This document shows, piece by piece, positions 11,184 through 22,301 of a stretch of DNA of 64,000 bases. Below the pieces are notes generated by a model. It did no database searches, was not told the origin of the DNA, and worked only from the letters and a program-made list of their open reading frames with translations. How positions within the stretch are numbered: the stretch's first letter is position 1; every line of letters starts with the position of its first letter. Source of the stretch: Punctularia strigosozonata HHB-11173 SS5 (taxonomy: Eukaryota; Basidiomycota; Agaricomycetes; Corticiales; Punctulariaceae); the NCBI RefSeq assembly GCF_000264995.1, contig NW_006767451.1, positions 304,502-368,501 on the forward strand, written 5' to 3'. Made by a program: the position numbers and the translations under genes.

Positions 11184-11898
11184 ATGTCTTCAAATACATC
11201 ACAATATGCCTGCTACAAAGATTGTTTAGCTAGGCGTCTGCTCAATCTCCAATCGACCTCTCGCTCTCCGGAGCAGATCGCTACGGCGGACGAGCTGGAC
11301 GACTTCACCTCCTACCTCGCCCAGGAGACCTGGTTCGACTTGCCCGAATCCATTCGCAATGCCTCATACGATAACCGAAACAGCATTCCGGACCAGGACA
11401 CCCTCCGCCTCGATTCCCCCGCCTTCGCCGACACCTTGACATCCTACGGGCTCGTCCCCGACGCCAACGACGCCGCCGAGCTGCTCCGCAAGGTCCTAGA
11501 AGACTATATAAAAGAGCAAACGTCGCCGTTGCCCCCGTGGTCCGCGACGCGTACGACGGCGTGCGAGATCTGCGAGCGTGATGTGCCGCTAACGTACCAT
11601 CACCTCATCCCGCGCTCGACGCACGTGAAAGTTATCAAGAAGAAATGGCATCCCGAGTCGATGCTCAATTCCGTCGCGTGGCTTTGCAGGTGAGTGGGTG
11701 AGCTTGGGCAACGAGGGAGTAACACCGGCGCTGAACGCGTATTATTGTAGACCATGCCATTCAGCGGTGCACCACGTCGCGCCCAACGAAACGCTCGCGC
11801 GAGAGTATCATACCGTAGATCTTTTGTTACAGCGAGAAGACATCCAGAAATGGCGGAACTACGCTGCAAAGCAGAGATGGGGCGTAAAGCGAGGATGA
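11184..11898 (+). CDS. HNH endonuclease-like protein
   Basis: Two exons, 11184-11689 and 11751-11898, give 217 residues. The first 115 residues are helical and acidic and include QYACYKDCLARRLL and TWFDLPESIRNAS. The C-terminal part is an HNH/beta-beta-alpha metal fold: CEIC at 127-130, the His-His pair HHLIPR at 139-140, Asn162 in LNSVAWLC, then CRPCH at 168-172 and a last His at 176. Two Cys pairs would bind a structural zinc, and the His/Asn/His set is the expected catalytic centre, so it looks active. HNH domains cut or nick DNA; the target here is not known. It is tail to tail with the dynamin-like gene 550 bp away, and a decayed copy of both lies to the left. Similar orphan HNH proteins are common in Agaricomycetes. 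Confidence 0.83.
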
Positions 11899-12447
11899 GT
11901 CCCGATGGGTTTAATAAGTACGTTACGGCTACGCAATCGCTGCAGACGATACATACCTATTCGATCTAATTTAACCGAAGGAGCTTGATCGCAAAGCGTA
12001 AATTTGCTGAGCTCGCAGCGGATTCAACGAGCTTCTGCTTATCCTCTTTCCCGCAACGGTGCAATTCCCGCTCATTGCGACACCTGGTCGAACGGATGCT
12101 CGATTGCGGGCGGATACTTATGGCACACCATTGGGGGGAAGCTGGAGCACGAGTGCCACACACACCGAATCTTGTGCTGAAAGACCTCGGAAGCGATCCA
12201 AGTGAATGTACGATGCTGGCCAGAGACGGGGGTCAGACAAGGCTTGCATAGGCTAGTATGATACATTTCGGCTCGAAAAAGACGATCGCAAACAGTGACC
12301 TGCGTTACACTCATCAAAAAGCTTTCAGACTCGACATATATCGAAACTTCGTTATCCTGCGGCTATGAGGCGCGCGATTTGGATCGGTTTTTCGTTATAT
12401 ATCAGGTTTGAAAGCTCTCTGTTATCAGCTCAGAAGGAAGGAAGATT
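11899..12447. other. Convergent 3' spacer of HNH and dynamin genes
   Basis: 549 bp between two stop codons of convergent genes. Only short overlapping frames on both strands. I see no gene; it presumably holds both 3' UTRs. Confidence 0.45.
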
Positions 12448-15400
12448 TCAAACCTTGAACTCGCTGAGCTTGCGTTGTATCTCGGCGAGACGCCCTCGCT
12501 TGTCCTCCAGTTCGCGTCTCTTCGCCGCCACGATCGGGTTCTCGCTCAGCAACTCTTTGAATCTGTCCAAAGCGTCGGCAGAGCTGAAGTCCAAAGCGGC
12601 GAAAAGCTGATCCTGTAGGCTTTCCGCGAACGCCTGGTTGAGCGCGTGCTCAATAGCGAGCGGGACGTAATCGATGACGCGCTGTCGAATAGAAAGGGAA
12701 TAAGCCCTACGCTTTGTAGCACGAGAGAAAAGGACGCGAAAAAAGGCACCTTGTACGCGACCTGGAAGTAGGCTCGTACGTCCGCCATGACGATCAGCTC
12801 GTTCCCAAAGTCGTCCTGTGGGTGAAGGCGTTTCAAGTCGTTTGTCTTGAGCCCTTCGTAGCCTCGCTTCGCCAGCGCCATCAGGGCCGACTGGTCAGAT
12901 GATTCGTACCGCATTCCCACGACCTCGTCCTCGTCTTCGTCGGTATCGTCGGTATCGTACGGATTCCCGGGTTTGGCCCTCGCCGGGGCAGCGCGCCGCG
13001 TATAGAGATGCCGGTCTTTGCGAACTTCGTGGAAATGCGCGAGCCACTTTTGCCGGGCGTCCTCGATGTAGTAGTCGTTTTGGGTGTAGAGTGGCGAATG
13101 CTCTAATTTGAGGAGGGACAGGACTACTTGAATTGCTGCCTCGCGGCATTCCCCGATTAGTCTATCGACCGCGACACTGCGTTGCCCCTTTCAGCATTCA
13201 CCCTTGCACATAGGGGTATGGAAAGCGTACCTCATCCAATCCCGGAGGCGATCAAACGGGCCGTAGTACTTCTCGATCAAGCCCTGGACGAAACCTTCCA
13301 GACCAGCAAAAACTGCGTCAAAACATGCCACCGCAGGCGTGTTCCAGAGGGCCGTGATGCCTTGAATAATCTTCTTCTTTGCCGCGAAGGGAACATTGTT
13401 CTGAAGCTCCCATCCAATCGATCTGCGGAGATTCGTGAGAAGCTGGCAATACTCCTAGGAAAATGATGCGTACTGTCGAACAACGCTCCGCACCGCCCAG
13501 AGGTCCATCACCGGAACTCCCACATCCCTTTCGACAAACTCGTCGTCGAACTCGGGCCCTTCTTGCAACGGCGGGAGCTGGTATCGAGTGTGGTTCTCGA
13601 ACGGCCGGAAATCGGGCGCGGTCGCACGCACGGCCTTTCTGAAGATCGCGTACAGGGCGCGGTTGCTCTGCACGAGCCGCATGTCATCATGATTCTCGCC
13701 ATGGACAACGGCGCGGATCTCGCTGCAAAAGCCTGTCATCATCCGCAGGAGCTCCGTGGCGGGGTCGCTGGCGAGATGCTGGGGTAGCGCGACGCGCTGG
13801 GAGAGGTTTTCGATCGAGAGTCGGTTGACGTCGGCTTTCACTTTGGGTAATCTGTTGGCATGTGAGGTGAAATACAAAGAGGTCCGAAGCGGAGGTCGTA
13901 CGCGGATTCAATGACGCCCATCAACCTATAACGCTGAGTCAGAGGTGCTGACTACAGCGACGAAAGTGTGCTCACAAATGGCTCATGTTGGAGATGAAGT
14001 TGGGTACTCCAAAGCGCGTGCGTTGGTTGACAACTATTTCGTCCCATGGAGCGGTCGAGTCGAAGAAATCGGTCGCAATCTTGTCAGCCTCGTCGCGGGA
14101 GATTCCTCGAGCTCTCTCGTCGTCGTCAGGGAGTCTTACGCAGTAATAGCCTACAGGGAGCGAGGGTGAGCTTGGACCATGCATGAAAGCGAGTACCTAC
14201 CGTGTTTGAGCGTGTGGGACTTGCCCTCGAGAACCGCCTTCCACTTCTGACGAGCGCTGGTCGCCCCTCTGGTCAATGTATCCGGTTTCGTAATGATACC
14301 TGCGTTTGAGGTATACATCTGGATTCAGGTGCACGAGAAAGTACAACGTACCGATAGTACGTTTTCCCAGAGGGTCGGCTTGACGTGCTAGACGAACGGC
14401 TAGCTGGTTCTCCATCTCGTCTACGTGTGTAAGAGTCAGTCGGTAACGAACGAAACCCAGAGAGTCGTACGGCTGACCGCTGGCCGGGATCGTCACGAGG
14501 ATGAGGGTGGATTCGCCCCTGATGTTGACTTCGACCAAATCGCGGACGAGCTTCACGTCCGAATCGGACGCGTTCTGAATCAACCCTGCAAACAAAGTGC
14601 TTTTTAATCCGATGTTTCTACCCAGGGAGGACGAACAGAATGCGCGAAATACCGGGAAGGTCCACGAAAGAGAGGTCGGTCGCGTCCGGATCCATTATGT
14701 TCACGCAGACCATGTTGCGTGAAAACTTGAGCATGTTCGGGTAGTCCCGAATGTCTTGCGTCGAGCGACCCTGAAACGTGCGATAGTCCTCTTGCGGGTT
14801 GAGGATGGCGGCCTGGGCGCGACGGATCCATAATTCGACCCCGGCCTTGTCGGTGAGGGGAGGGCTGAATTCGGCCCTGGTAGGCTGGGAGAGGGCTTGG
14901 TTGTCCTTGTCGTAATCGAACCGGAGGGAGATGTGGCAGGACCACTCTTCCGCGTTGCCTATGATGGAGCATTCCACGGGGCAGCTGCGTGGCTATTGGT
15001 CGCGAGACGAAAGCATAATGACGCGGCGTACCGCGTGCAGGTTCCGCTGTCGCGAGGAACGTTAATCTGGATCGGGCGGTTAGCTCGATTGTCTTCGTGA
15101 GCGGATCGTGCTGTACTCACGCCGCTGACGGCCTCTACCAAGGAGCTCTTTCCCGCTGTCGTGCGATGTCAGTACGGTTTCTTACGTGAGAAGCAAGCTT
15201 TCTCACCTGACTGTCCACCGATAACTACGATTCGTGGCAAGTCGATGAGCGTTTGTGCGCTGTAAACAGGGTGGGTTCGATGGTATATCCTGTTCGCTCA
15301 TAGCATCGAGAAGACGCCAACTCACCCCATGGAGAACAGATCCCTGGTGAGCTCCATCAGCTCTTTACGCTTTTGGGCGTAGGCGCTGGTCGATATGTCG

Positions 15401-15705
15401 ACCGTTTCGGTCGTGGCAAGCTCGTCAGATGACATCGTGTCGCTCATCTCCGTGAACGGGCTTCCGAACGAACTGTCGGGGTCGCGATCGTTGTCGATCT
15501 TGGTTAACTCGGAGAAGGTCTGGTACGAGCAGTGTTAACGGATGACATGGCAGAGAAATGGGGCACCCTGCTACCTGTGTGATCTCGTTTGGTCTATTCG
15601 GTGGAGAAGTCGAGTGAGCGGTACGGGGGCATACAAGAGCGCAGGTAGGACTGACGGTGTGTCTACCGAGCTCTGCGCGAGGTCGTTGGCAGCTGGAGAA
15701 GACAT
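12448..15705 (-). CDS. Dynamin-like large GTPase (Mx/DLP type)
   Basis: Fifteen exons join in frame to 796 residues: 15705-15667, 15519-15326, 15259-15207, 15155-15121, 15066-15032, 14984-14653, 14585-14478, 14420-14352, 14299-14201, 14150-13976, 13925-13902, 13851-13494, 13454-13231, 13161-12750 and 12681-12448. The GTPase domain is complete: G1 GGQSAGKSSLVEAVSG, G2 INVPRDSGTCTRCP, G3 VDLPG, and G4 in GIITKPDTL. A helical stalk follows, then an acidic linker DTDDTDEDEDE, and the C-terminal GTPase effector helix ends RGRLAEIQRKLSEFKV. There is no PH or Pro-rich domain, so it resembles Mx or fungal dynamin-like proteins rather than classical dynamin. These proteins polymerise and remodel membranes. 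The first tiny exon and its start are the least certain part. Its partner gene is the HNH protein. Confidence 0.92.
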
Positions 15706-16250
15706 AAAATGAGAGGTCGAAGATGCTTCCGAGAGAAAGCGTCTGAGGTTTGCTTCAACCGTGATCGGACCTTATATACCGCGAAACTGTCCCGTGTACG
15801 GTCGACGCCCACTGCCCTAGGTCTTCTACGCTGTATACTTCTCGAGATAGCATCATGCGTGCTCTGGTAGCCTCCGAGCGCGCGTACGTGATGCCCTGTG
15901 AGCCATATGCCTCTTTGTGGAGATTCCATAACGCCGCCTGAATCGAAGCATCTAATTCAGCGAAGGTCGAAGTGATGAGGTTTTGCTGACCACTCTCTGA
16001 GCGCCGGGAATTGTCAACCGGGGTTTGAGATACATCAGGGAATGGGTTGATACAGTCTCGATTGAAGTACTGACGGTGTCATCCGTGCGTAGTGGCCTTT
16101 GGCACACAGAATCGCAAGTGCATGATCCGTTTGTAAGACACCAGCGAAGGCTGGAGAGACCTAAAGCCATACAAAGGCACCCCATTAAGGATAGCAAGAA
16201 AAGAACGGGTTCACGTACCGCCGCTTCCATTCTTCACATTCGTGGATTCT
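15706..16250. other. Upstream region of the dynamin gene
   Basis: About 550 bp without a convincing gene. The minus-strand frame 15952-16230 and plus frame 16025-16252 overlap and show no family features. Likely holds the dynamin promoter and 5' UTR. Confidence 0.4.
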
Positions 16251-16389
16251 GAATAGCATAGACAACTCAAGAGCATAGGGAGATTCAACGGCATAGACAG
16301 CTTGAATGGCATAGAAGATCCAACAGCATAGACAGCTCCAACGGCATAGAAAATACAACAGCATAGATAGCTTCGACAGCATAGACAGC
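16251..16389. repeat. Degenerate 17-18 bp tandem repeat, about eight copies
   Basis: Eight adjacent units built on AA(C/G)(A/G)GCATAGACAGCT, each 17-18 bp with small changes. The core GCATAGA is almost fixed. On the minus strand the repeat reads as runs of AVYAV/LSML-type peptides, but with no start, splice or family support it is not taken as coding. Confidence 0.85.
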
Positions 16390-16894
16390 AATATACGGGT
16401 AGCAAGCCTTATACAGGAAGTAAGGTAGAGCGCCGCCCGTGCAATCGTGTGCACGATGTCGTATCAGGATCGGAGGTCGATATGGACGACGGCGTCTCTG
16501 GTTGATCATCATCGACTTGCGAGTACGGCCGCGAGGCTGGTGAACAATTGCAAGTGTTTCTGCGCGCACTCCCAACGAATCTAGCTAACGTAGTCGAAGT
16601 TATCGGGAGGATTTGATTAGGATCGGGTTGCGAGTCCGCTCGAGGCCAGAATGTGGCAGCCACCGCAAGGCCGTTCGCTGGTCAAAGGCGCGATATCATC
16701 GGGTTTCCATGGCGACACCCGTCCTCCGAGGCACGCGCTTTCCACGTGTCGTCATGATTTGCGCCGCGCTCGTCGCGCTCGACGACTCTCCCCCTCCGTC
16801 TGGAACGTTGAGCGAGAGGATATCAAAAAAACTCTATCTCGGATCTAAACATACTCTCCTTCCCCTTTTGATTCCTTCATAGTCGCCCGTCCAC
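16390..16894. other. Promoter side of the F-box-like gene
   Basis: About 500 bp with no gene seen. It precedes the start at 16895 and ends in a pyrimidine-rich tract (16855-16885), common before basidiomycete starts. Confidence 0.4.
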
Positions 16895-19352
16895 ATGCCT
16901 TTTCTAGGTCGTTCGCGTTCACTCGTCGCGCTCGGCGACTCGCTCAACGGCGACCAGCGACCGCCACATGGCGAAAGTACCAAGGCGTCGACGTCGACAT
17001 CCCCGGGACTGCTGACGCGGACGCGCTCGAGGCTCGGACTGTCACCAAACCATGCTCGCAGTGATTCTGGCGGAGTCACGATGCCGGAGAGTAGCCCGGA
17101 CTTGCAGCCGCCCAAGACGCCCCGCGCTCGGACGAGCGCGCTCTACCCACCCTTCCTGAGGAAAAGCCTCTCGCGCCCCAGCCTTCGCGACGGTGCCAGC
17201 AACCACCCACCAAAAGACTCGCCGCCGAGCACGTCGACGGACTCGTCGCCGCTCATCCCGCCGCCGCCCTTCCCCAAGAAGACGTCGGAGGTGCGCCTCA
17301 ACGACGAGCGTATAGGATTTCCGTCGACAGAGAGCCTCGGCTCGGTCCTTGCGCGCGGGCTCAAGAGCACCAACGAAGCGCATGCCCGTGCACATGCCCA
17401 CGCGCATGCAGCCGCCTCGCCCGACCCGCCGACCCTCCTCTCCTCGCCGACGCCCTCCCGCTCGTCAAAGCTGCTCAACCGCGTCTCGCGCATCTTCGGC
17501 GGCCGGGAACACGGGCGCCATCTCAGCACGGGTGCGGCGCTGGGTCTCGCGGTGGAACACGTCGCGCCAGCCCGCTCGTCCGCGAGCGCGACGTCGCGTT
17601 CGCCGTCGCCCGAAGACGACGAGGAAATGGAGATCCGCCCGCCGAGCGGCCTAGGCCGGCGCGGCTCGCTCTTCTCCAACGTATCCCTCCCGTCGCCCAC
17701 CACGCCCACCACGCCCGTCTCCCCCTTCTCCTCTTCCACCCTCGGCAGACCGGGCGGGCTCAAGATCAAGATCAGTGCGGCAGGGACGGGTCCCAATCTC
17801 GTGACGAGAGGGCACCGAGAGCGGAGCATCAGCTCACCCGACCTTTCCTCCGCGCTCGCACCTCCCTCCTGGAGCTCGCTCTCGCTCTCCTTTCCGTCCT
17901 CCACCTCATCTCCCCGCCCGATTACTCCCCCAGCACCGCCTGCGCGCTTTCCCCCTTCGGTTCTCGCTCTTATCTGCTTCTTCTCCTCCCCGGCCAGCCT
18001 TTGCGCGCTCGCGCTGACTTCTAAATCCGTCTGCCGTCTCGCGCAGGACGCGCTCTACTCATCCATCGACCTCTCCCTCCTCCACCCAGCTCTTGCCGAA
18101 CGATGCCTCGCGACGCTCTCCACCCGGCCGCATCTCTCCGCCCTCGTGCGCACCTTCGTCCTGCCCACGACACCCTCCTCCACCAGTGCCCCCTCCACCC
18201 CTTCCACGCCCTCCCCCACATCAACTGCCCTCGCCCTCTGCCTCGCGCTCCGCACCATGTCCTCCCTCATCTCCCTCTCCGCGCCCTTCTCCCCAGCGCT
18301 CGCCTACGCCCCTCCCACGCCCACCCTCACCCACGTCCGCATCCTCTCCTCCTCCCTCTCACCCGCCGAACACGACCGGCTCCTCGCCTGGCTCGCCGAG
18401 CGGCCCTCCATCACCCGTCTCGCGCTGCCCTCCCTCTCCGATCCTCCCCCGACCCCGACGGCCGACGACGCCACACCGCCCGACGCCTCGACGCTCCCCC
18501 GCCTCGCGTCCTACACCGGCCCGCCCGCGCTCGCGGCGCATCTCGCCCCCGGCCGCCCGCTCGTCAACGCCACCCTCGTCGTGCACACGACGCTGTACGA
18601 CGGCCTGCGCCCCGCCGCGCTCATGCGCGCGCTCTCCCTCGCCTCTCCCCGTCACCCCCCCTCTTCTTCTGCGTCTTCCTCCCTCCTCCCCCCCGCTTCT
18701 TCTCCTCCTGCGCCCTCGACACCCGCGACGCCGTCGGAACCGGGCACGCTGCGCGAGTTGGGCATCCACGCCGCGCCCCGCGTCGACGCGCGCACGCTCG
18801 AGAAGGTGCTTATGGCCGCCGGATCGCAGCTCGGCGATCGGTTACGCGAGCTCGAGGTCGGCGCGGGGATACTGGACGAGGTTCGTTCGTTCATACGTTT
18901 TTTCATTTCATTTCAATTTTTTTTTTTTTTTTGGTCCGTCCTTGACTGACGGAGCGACGCGAAATATATATACCGCATAACAGAACCTGTACAAGATGAT
19001 CACGCCCGTCCTGCCGCGATTCACATCGCTCAAAACGCTGCGCGTCCTTCCTTTGCTACCGAATTTGTACGCCTCCTCCTCCTCCTCGTCGTCGTCGTCG
19101 GTCGAGGTGTCGCCCGAGACGGCGCGCGCGTGGGCGAGGCTGTGTCCCACCCTGGAGCGGATCGAGATCGGGAGGGCGCGCGCCGGGGGGAAGGCGTGGC
19201 GCGTCGCGTCGAGGCGCAAGCGGGGGGTGAAAGTTGATCGCAGGGAAGAAGATGGGGAGGAGGAGGGGGAGGAGGAGGCGGGGGTGTCGTTCGAGAGGGT
19301 CATATTGGTGTCGGTGCCGCCGAGCCCGGTCGCGTGGGACCGGCCGCGGTGA
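16895..19352 (+). CDS. F-box/LRR-like Ser/Pro-rich protein (putative)
   Basis: Exons 16895-18880 and 18984-19352 join in phase 0 to 784 residues. The first 340 residues are Ser/Pro-rich and probably disordered, with basic patches (MPFLGRSRSLVALGDS, SSKLLNRVSRIFGGRE). Around residues 350-385 the piece PPSVLALICFFSSPASLCALALTSKSVCRLAQDALY has the spacing of an F-box, the Skp1-binding helix set of SCF ubiquitin ligases. After it comes a Leu/Ala-rich region like irregular leucine-rich repeats (ARLCPTLERIEIG near the end). An Ser run coded by TCC/TCG and an acidic Glu run flank the last exon. The F-box reading rests on pattern only and could be wrong; the gene model is better supported than the function. 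Confidence 0.6.
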
Positions 19353-20886
19353 AGCGGGACGATGGATATGGCGCTTCGTTGCTGGCCTTTTTTTTTTTCC
19401 TTACGCGTTGGGTTCGAGTGTGAATGGATGGGCGCGGTGGTATGTGAGTGGATCTTGTCTTTTGTCTTCGTCCATGAGGGCTGGAGATGGATCGGCTGAT
19501 TGTATTTGGACTATAGACGATATATAATATATAATTTCATTTCTGCATCAGGAAAAATCAGACTACCGCTTGTTGGGTACCGAAATCCTTTAAAGCTACT
19601 AAGTGAGCACGTTTTGGTAGGTTTTAGGAGGCTGTTACCAAATATAATTGTGTCTGATGTGCATTCTGCATGCTGCTGCCAGTGAATGGTGGAGGAACCT
19701 CCAGCGGGAACCGGTGTGTCCGATTGACACGCAAGGGAATCGACAGGCCACGAGTTCCGTCACAGTGAGTGCGCGAAAAGAACGTTTTCCTGCTCTCTCC
19801 GTAGTGTGGGTGAACACCGAGCAACCGACGAGCATGAAAACTTCCGCTGAACATCTTCTACTCCCTCCTCTGGACAACGGACTCTGTGGGCATGCCTTTC
19901 ACTGAGGATAAGAAGACTGTGAGTAGGGAATAACGCCGTGAACGATGAAGATTCATACCATCGTCAAAGACAGCATCACATGGCGATATTCCGTTGGACG
20001 AGGTCACTCGGAATATCGAGAGTCAGTAGATCATGCCGCTTCGTCGCGCGCTGTCCACTCGAATATACGAGGATTTCTTGGCTGACGTGACTTCATCCTC
20101 AGCCACCGATTTCTTCTTTCGGGCTCCTGTGGGATCGAGGCGCAACTAGATTCCCTCAACGTTGCTCGCCGACGCTTATCTATGGTGGCATGTGCAGGAA
20201 CAATAGCCCATCAACCAGAGGTTTCGCTTCATGGCAGGATTTTTACGATGGCTGCGTTTATCGACCGCAGGCTCGTAAATGTGATCCGATACTTTTGTTT
20301 CCTCCGTCGGATCTTCTCACGAATGCACCCGATGTCATCAAGGAGCCTGAAAGAACGTCGGACTCACTCCGGTCACGACCCGTGAGTGGGTTCGACTGGG
20401 TCGAGTCGCTGTCAAAGACGCTTGCTCGTGCTTTGACCGTGCTTCAAGACTCATCATCCGATGATTATCCTGTGATGGCGAGCGCTCGATGCGGTGTGCA
20501 GAAGCCGTGCTTTGGACGCGCTCAGGGGCAAATCAGCATTCGACGTCGCTCTGGTGCACACAGGGCTGCGCGGAGGAACCTTCACTCCGTTCCTCGACCT
20601 TCTGGCAGCTTCGCTCGCGCTCGTCATTCTCGGGCAGAGACGATGGCATGAGAATGCCCAGAACACCCGTGACTTCGAGGTTGGCGAACGTTGTACGTCT
20701 TCCGGGAGTGCCTGTCCGTGAACCCAGGCAACACCAGCCTCCCCGATGGCGGCATACCGATACATCGTTCGAGGCATAAATACCGTCCAGCTGCGACCAC
20801 TGCTCCTCACCGTTCTCCGGTAACAAACACCCGTCTCACAGCAGAGCTTACGACCTACTCAGTTTTACTACGACCGCTGCGATGTG
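19353..20886. other. Gene-poor stretch with unassigned open frames
   Basis: 1.5 kb. Plus-strand frames at 19648-19905, 20190-20651 and 20494-20721 have some coding-like pieces (for example SFDVALVHTG-like and CDPILLFPPSDLL), but I could not join them with splice sites or link them to a family. They may be parts of a decayed gene. A T-run (19389-19398) follows the end of the F-box-like gene. Confidence 0.35.
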
Positions 20887-21018
20887 ATCTTCACGGCCCC
20901 CCTGCTCGTCTCCTCCCTCGTCGCCGCCCTCGCGTCGGCCGTGCCCGTCAGCCTCGACACTCGCGATGTCTTCGTGCCACCTATCCTATACGCCCACGCC
21001 GGAAAGGCGCAGACCTGA
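20887..21018 (+). pseudogene. Fragment of a Kre9/KNH-type GPI-anchored protein
   Basis: A 43-codon stretch reads like the signal peptide and first motif of basidiomycete Ser/Thr-rich GPI proteins of the Kre9/KNH family: LVSSLVAALASAVPVS then RDVFVPPILYAHAG, where the family has RDVFVPPV(T/L)YPHAG. The expected ATG is ATC here and the frame stops at 21016-21018, right after the motif. The rest of the domain is absent. I take it as a relic of a host cell-wall gene. Confidence 0.6.
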
Positions 21019-21712
21019 GGCAACTTGAGCCATTCCCAGATGGTCTGGCTAAGATCGTCACGATAAAGGACGAAATTCTCTGGAGTATTTCGAGAGGCAG
21101 TCGCTTGATTGGTTCCTCTGTCGGCGGAGAACGTTCAGTTGGATGAGGTGAATGGCGATGCATTTGTCGAACGATTGGACCGTATCCTCGACTTCGACTT
21201 CATGAATTGACAGATTCGCTACTGTGCTGATTGAGGCGAGAATACCAGGACTCCCGTCGTTGAAACACTGACAAGAGCAGTGAGGAAACATCGAGATATC
21301 TGAATGACTAGGCGCCATTGCGCAGAGATGGTGCGCTTCTGTCGGTCCTGGAACGTCTTTGCCTTCTTGCGCTGGGATAGGAGGGCGTCCCAGAGTCGGC
21401 TGCTTAAGATTGCAACATGTCCTGGGTCTTCGCCTGAGAATGTGTTTGCGATGTTGTCGTTGGTGGCGGATCAGGACCAGCCGCAAACATGACCAATGCT
21501 AGCTGCGCCAGTGCTAGTAGATCTGGTTGATAGGACTATATATATCCGGGCGTTGAGACATGATGAACTCAAGTGTGTGCAGATTGACGGTACTTCAATT
21601 TTAGGGTTGATCGCCATTCAGCCCTGCAACGAGGCAACGAGGTGTGGCCATCTCGATATGTAGATATCAGTACGTCCCTAGTGTGTGATAAAGCCCCGTC
21701 GTAGGCTAGACA
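21019..21712. other. Gene-poor stretch with a possible F-box fragment
   Basis: On the minus strand at about 21163-21060 the piece PIKRLPLEILQRISSFI has the pattern of the first helix of fungal F-boxes, but no matching continuation is seen in any frame. It may be a relic. The remaining frames (for example 21058-21486 minus) show no family features. Confidence 0.35.
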
Positions 21713-22027
21713 ATGGAAGGATCACGCGAAGTCGATATGATCGGGTCTGTTCAGGGACCTACGCCAGAACTCGGCCTCACAGCCTTACGCCACCGGGATA
21801 TTTTTGTGATACATTCATATCTCGAAATCTTCTACTATGCATATTGCCATCTCTTCGGCTTCTTGGATCGCAGTCCACTTGAGCAGAACCTAGCGACACA
21901 GGCACTTCATGATATCGCATATGCAAAACAGGTCGGAAGCTGGTATGCCCGTTGCGACAACGATCATGGCCTGTGCGCTGTTCATGGAACCACGGGTGAG
22001 CTTGCTGTAATGCATCGAGATGGATAG
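21713..22027 (+). CDS. Small hypothetical ORF, 104 residues
   Basis: An intact frame starting MEGSREVDMIGSVQ with an aromatic stretch (HSYLEIFYYAYCHLFGFLD) and a GT donor near its end (TTG then GTGAGC after residue 95). It could be an early exon of the CHAT gene that starts 275 bp downstream, or a chance frame. No family recognised. Confidence 0.25.
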   Translation: MEGSREVDMIGSVQGPTPELGLTALRHRDIFVIHSYLEIFYYAYCHLFGFLDRSPLEQNLATQALHDIAYAKQVGSWYARCDNDHGLCAVHGTTGELAVMHRDG

Positions 22028-22301
22028 TCTTCTCAAGGTTCGAGGGTCTGGATGCTCATGCAGCGCCTTGCTGAAGAATGAATTGGTCTGTGGGTAGGGT
22101 CCCGTTTGAGGCCCTCCCCGCGGGCCAACGAGCGGTGCCGGGATCTCCTGGATGTCTATTTCTGCTTTTCTCCTAATTGTATATAGTGTGGCTTCGTTGG
22201 TTCATGAAGGTCACCGTGCTCCATAGCATCTAATATACAGGTATTCGCTTCACAATTTCGTCCCTTCTGCTCTCCCCGCTAATCTTGTTTTCAGCATTAC
22301 T

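Noticed and set aside
16185-16575. Minus-strand frames over the tandem repeat (AVYAV/LSML-type peptides) as a coding gene
   Set aside because: Hydrophobic repeat peptides come from translating the 17-18 bp repeat; no splice, start or family support.
18093-18980. Alternative plus-strand frames inside the F-box-like gene
   Set aside because: Pro/Arg/His-rich shadow frames of the GC-rich main frame.
19353-22301. A gasdermin-like partner gene next to the CHAT gene
   Set aside because: None of the frames here shows a pore-forming domain or a clean gene structure; looked for because of the CHAT link, not found.
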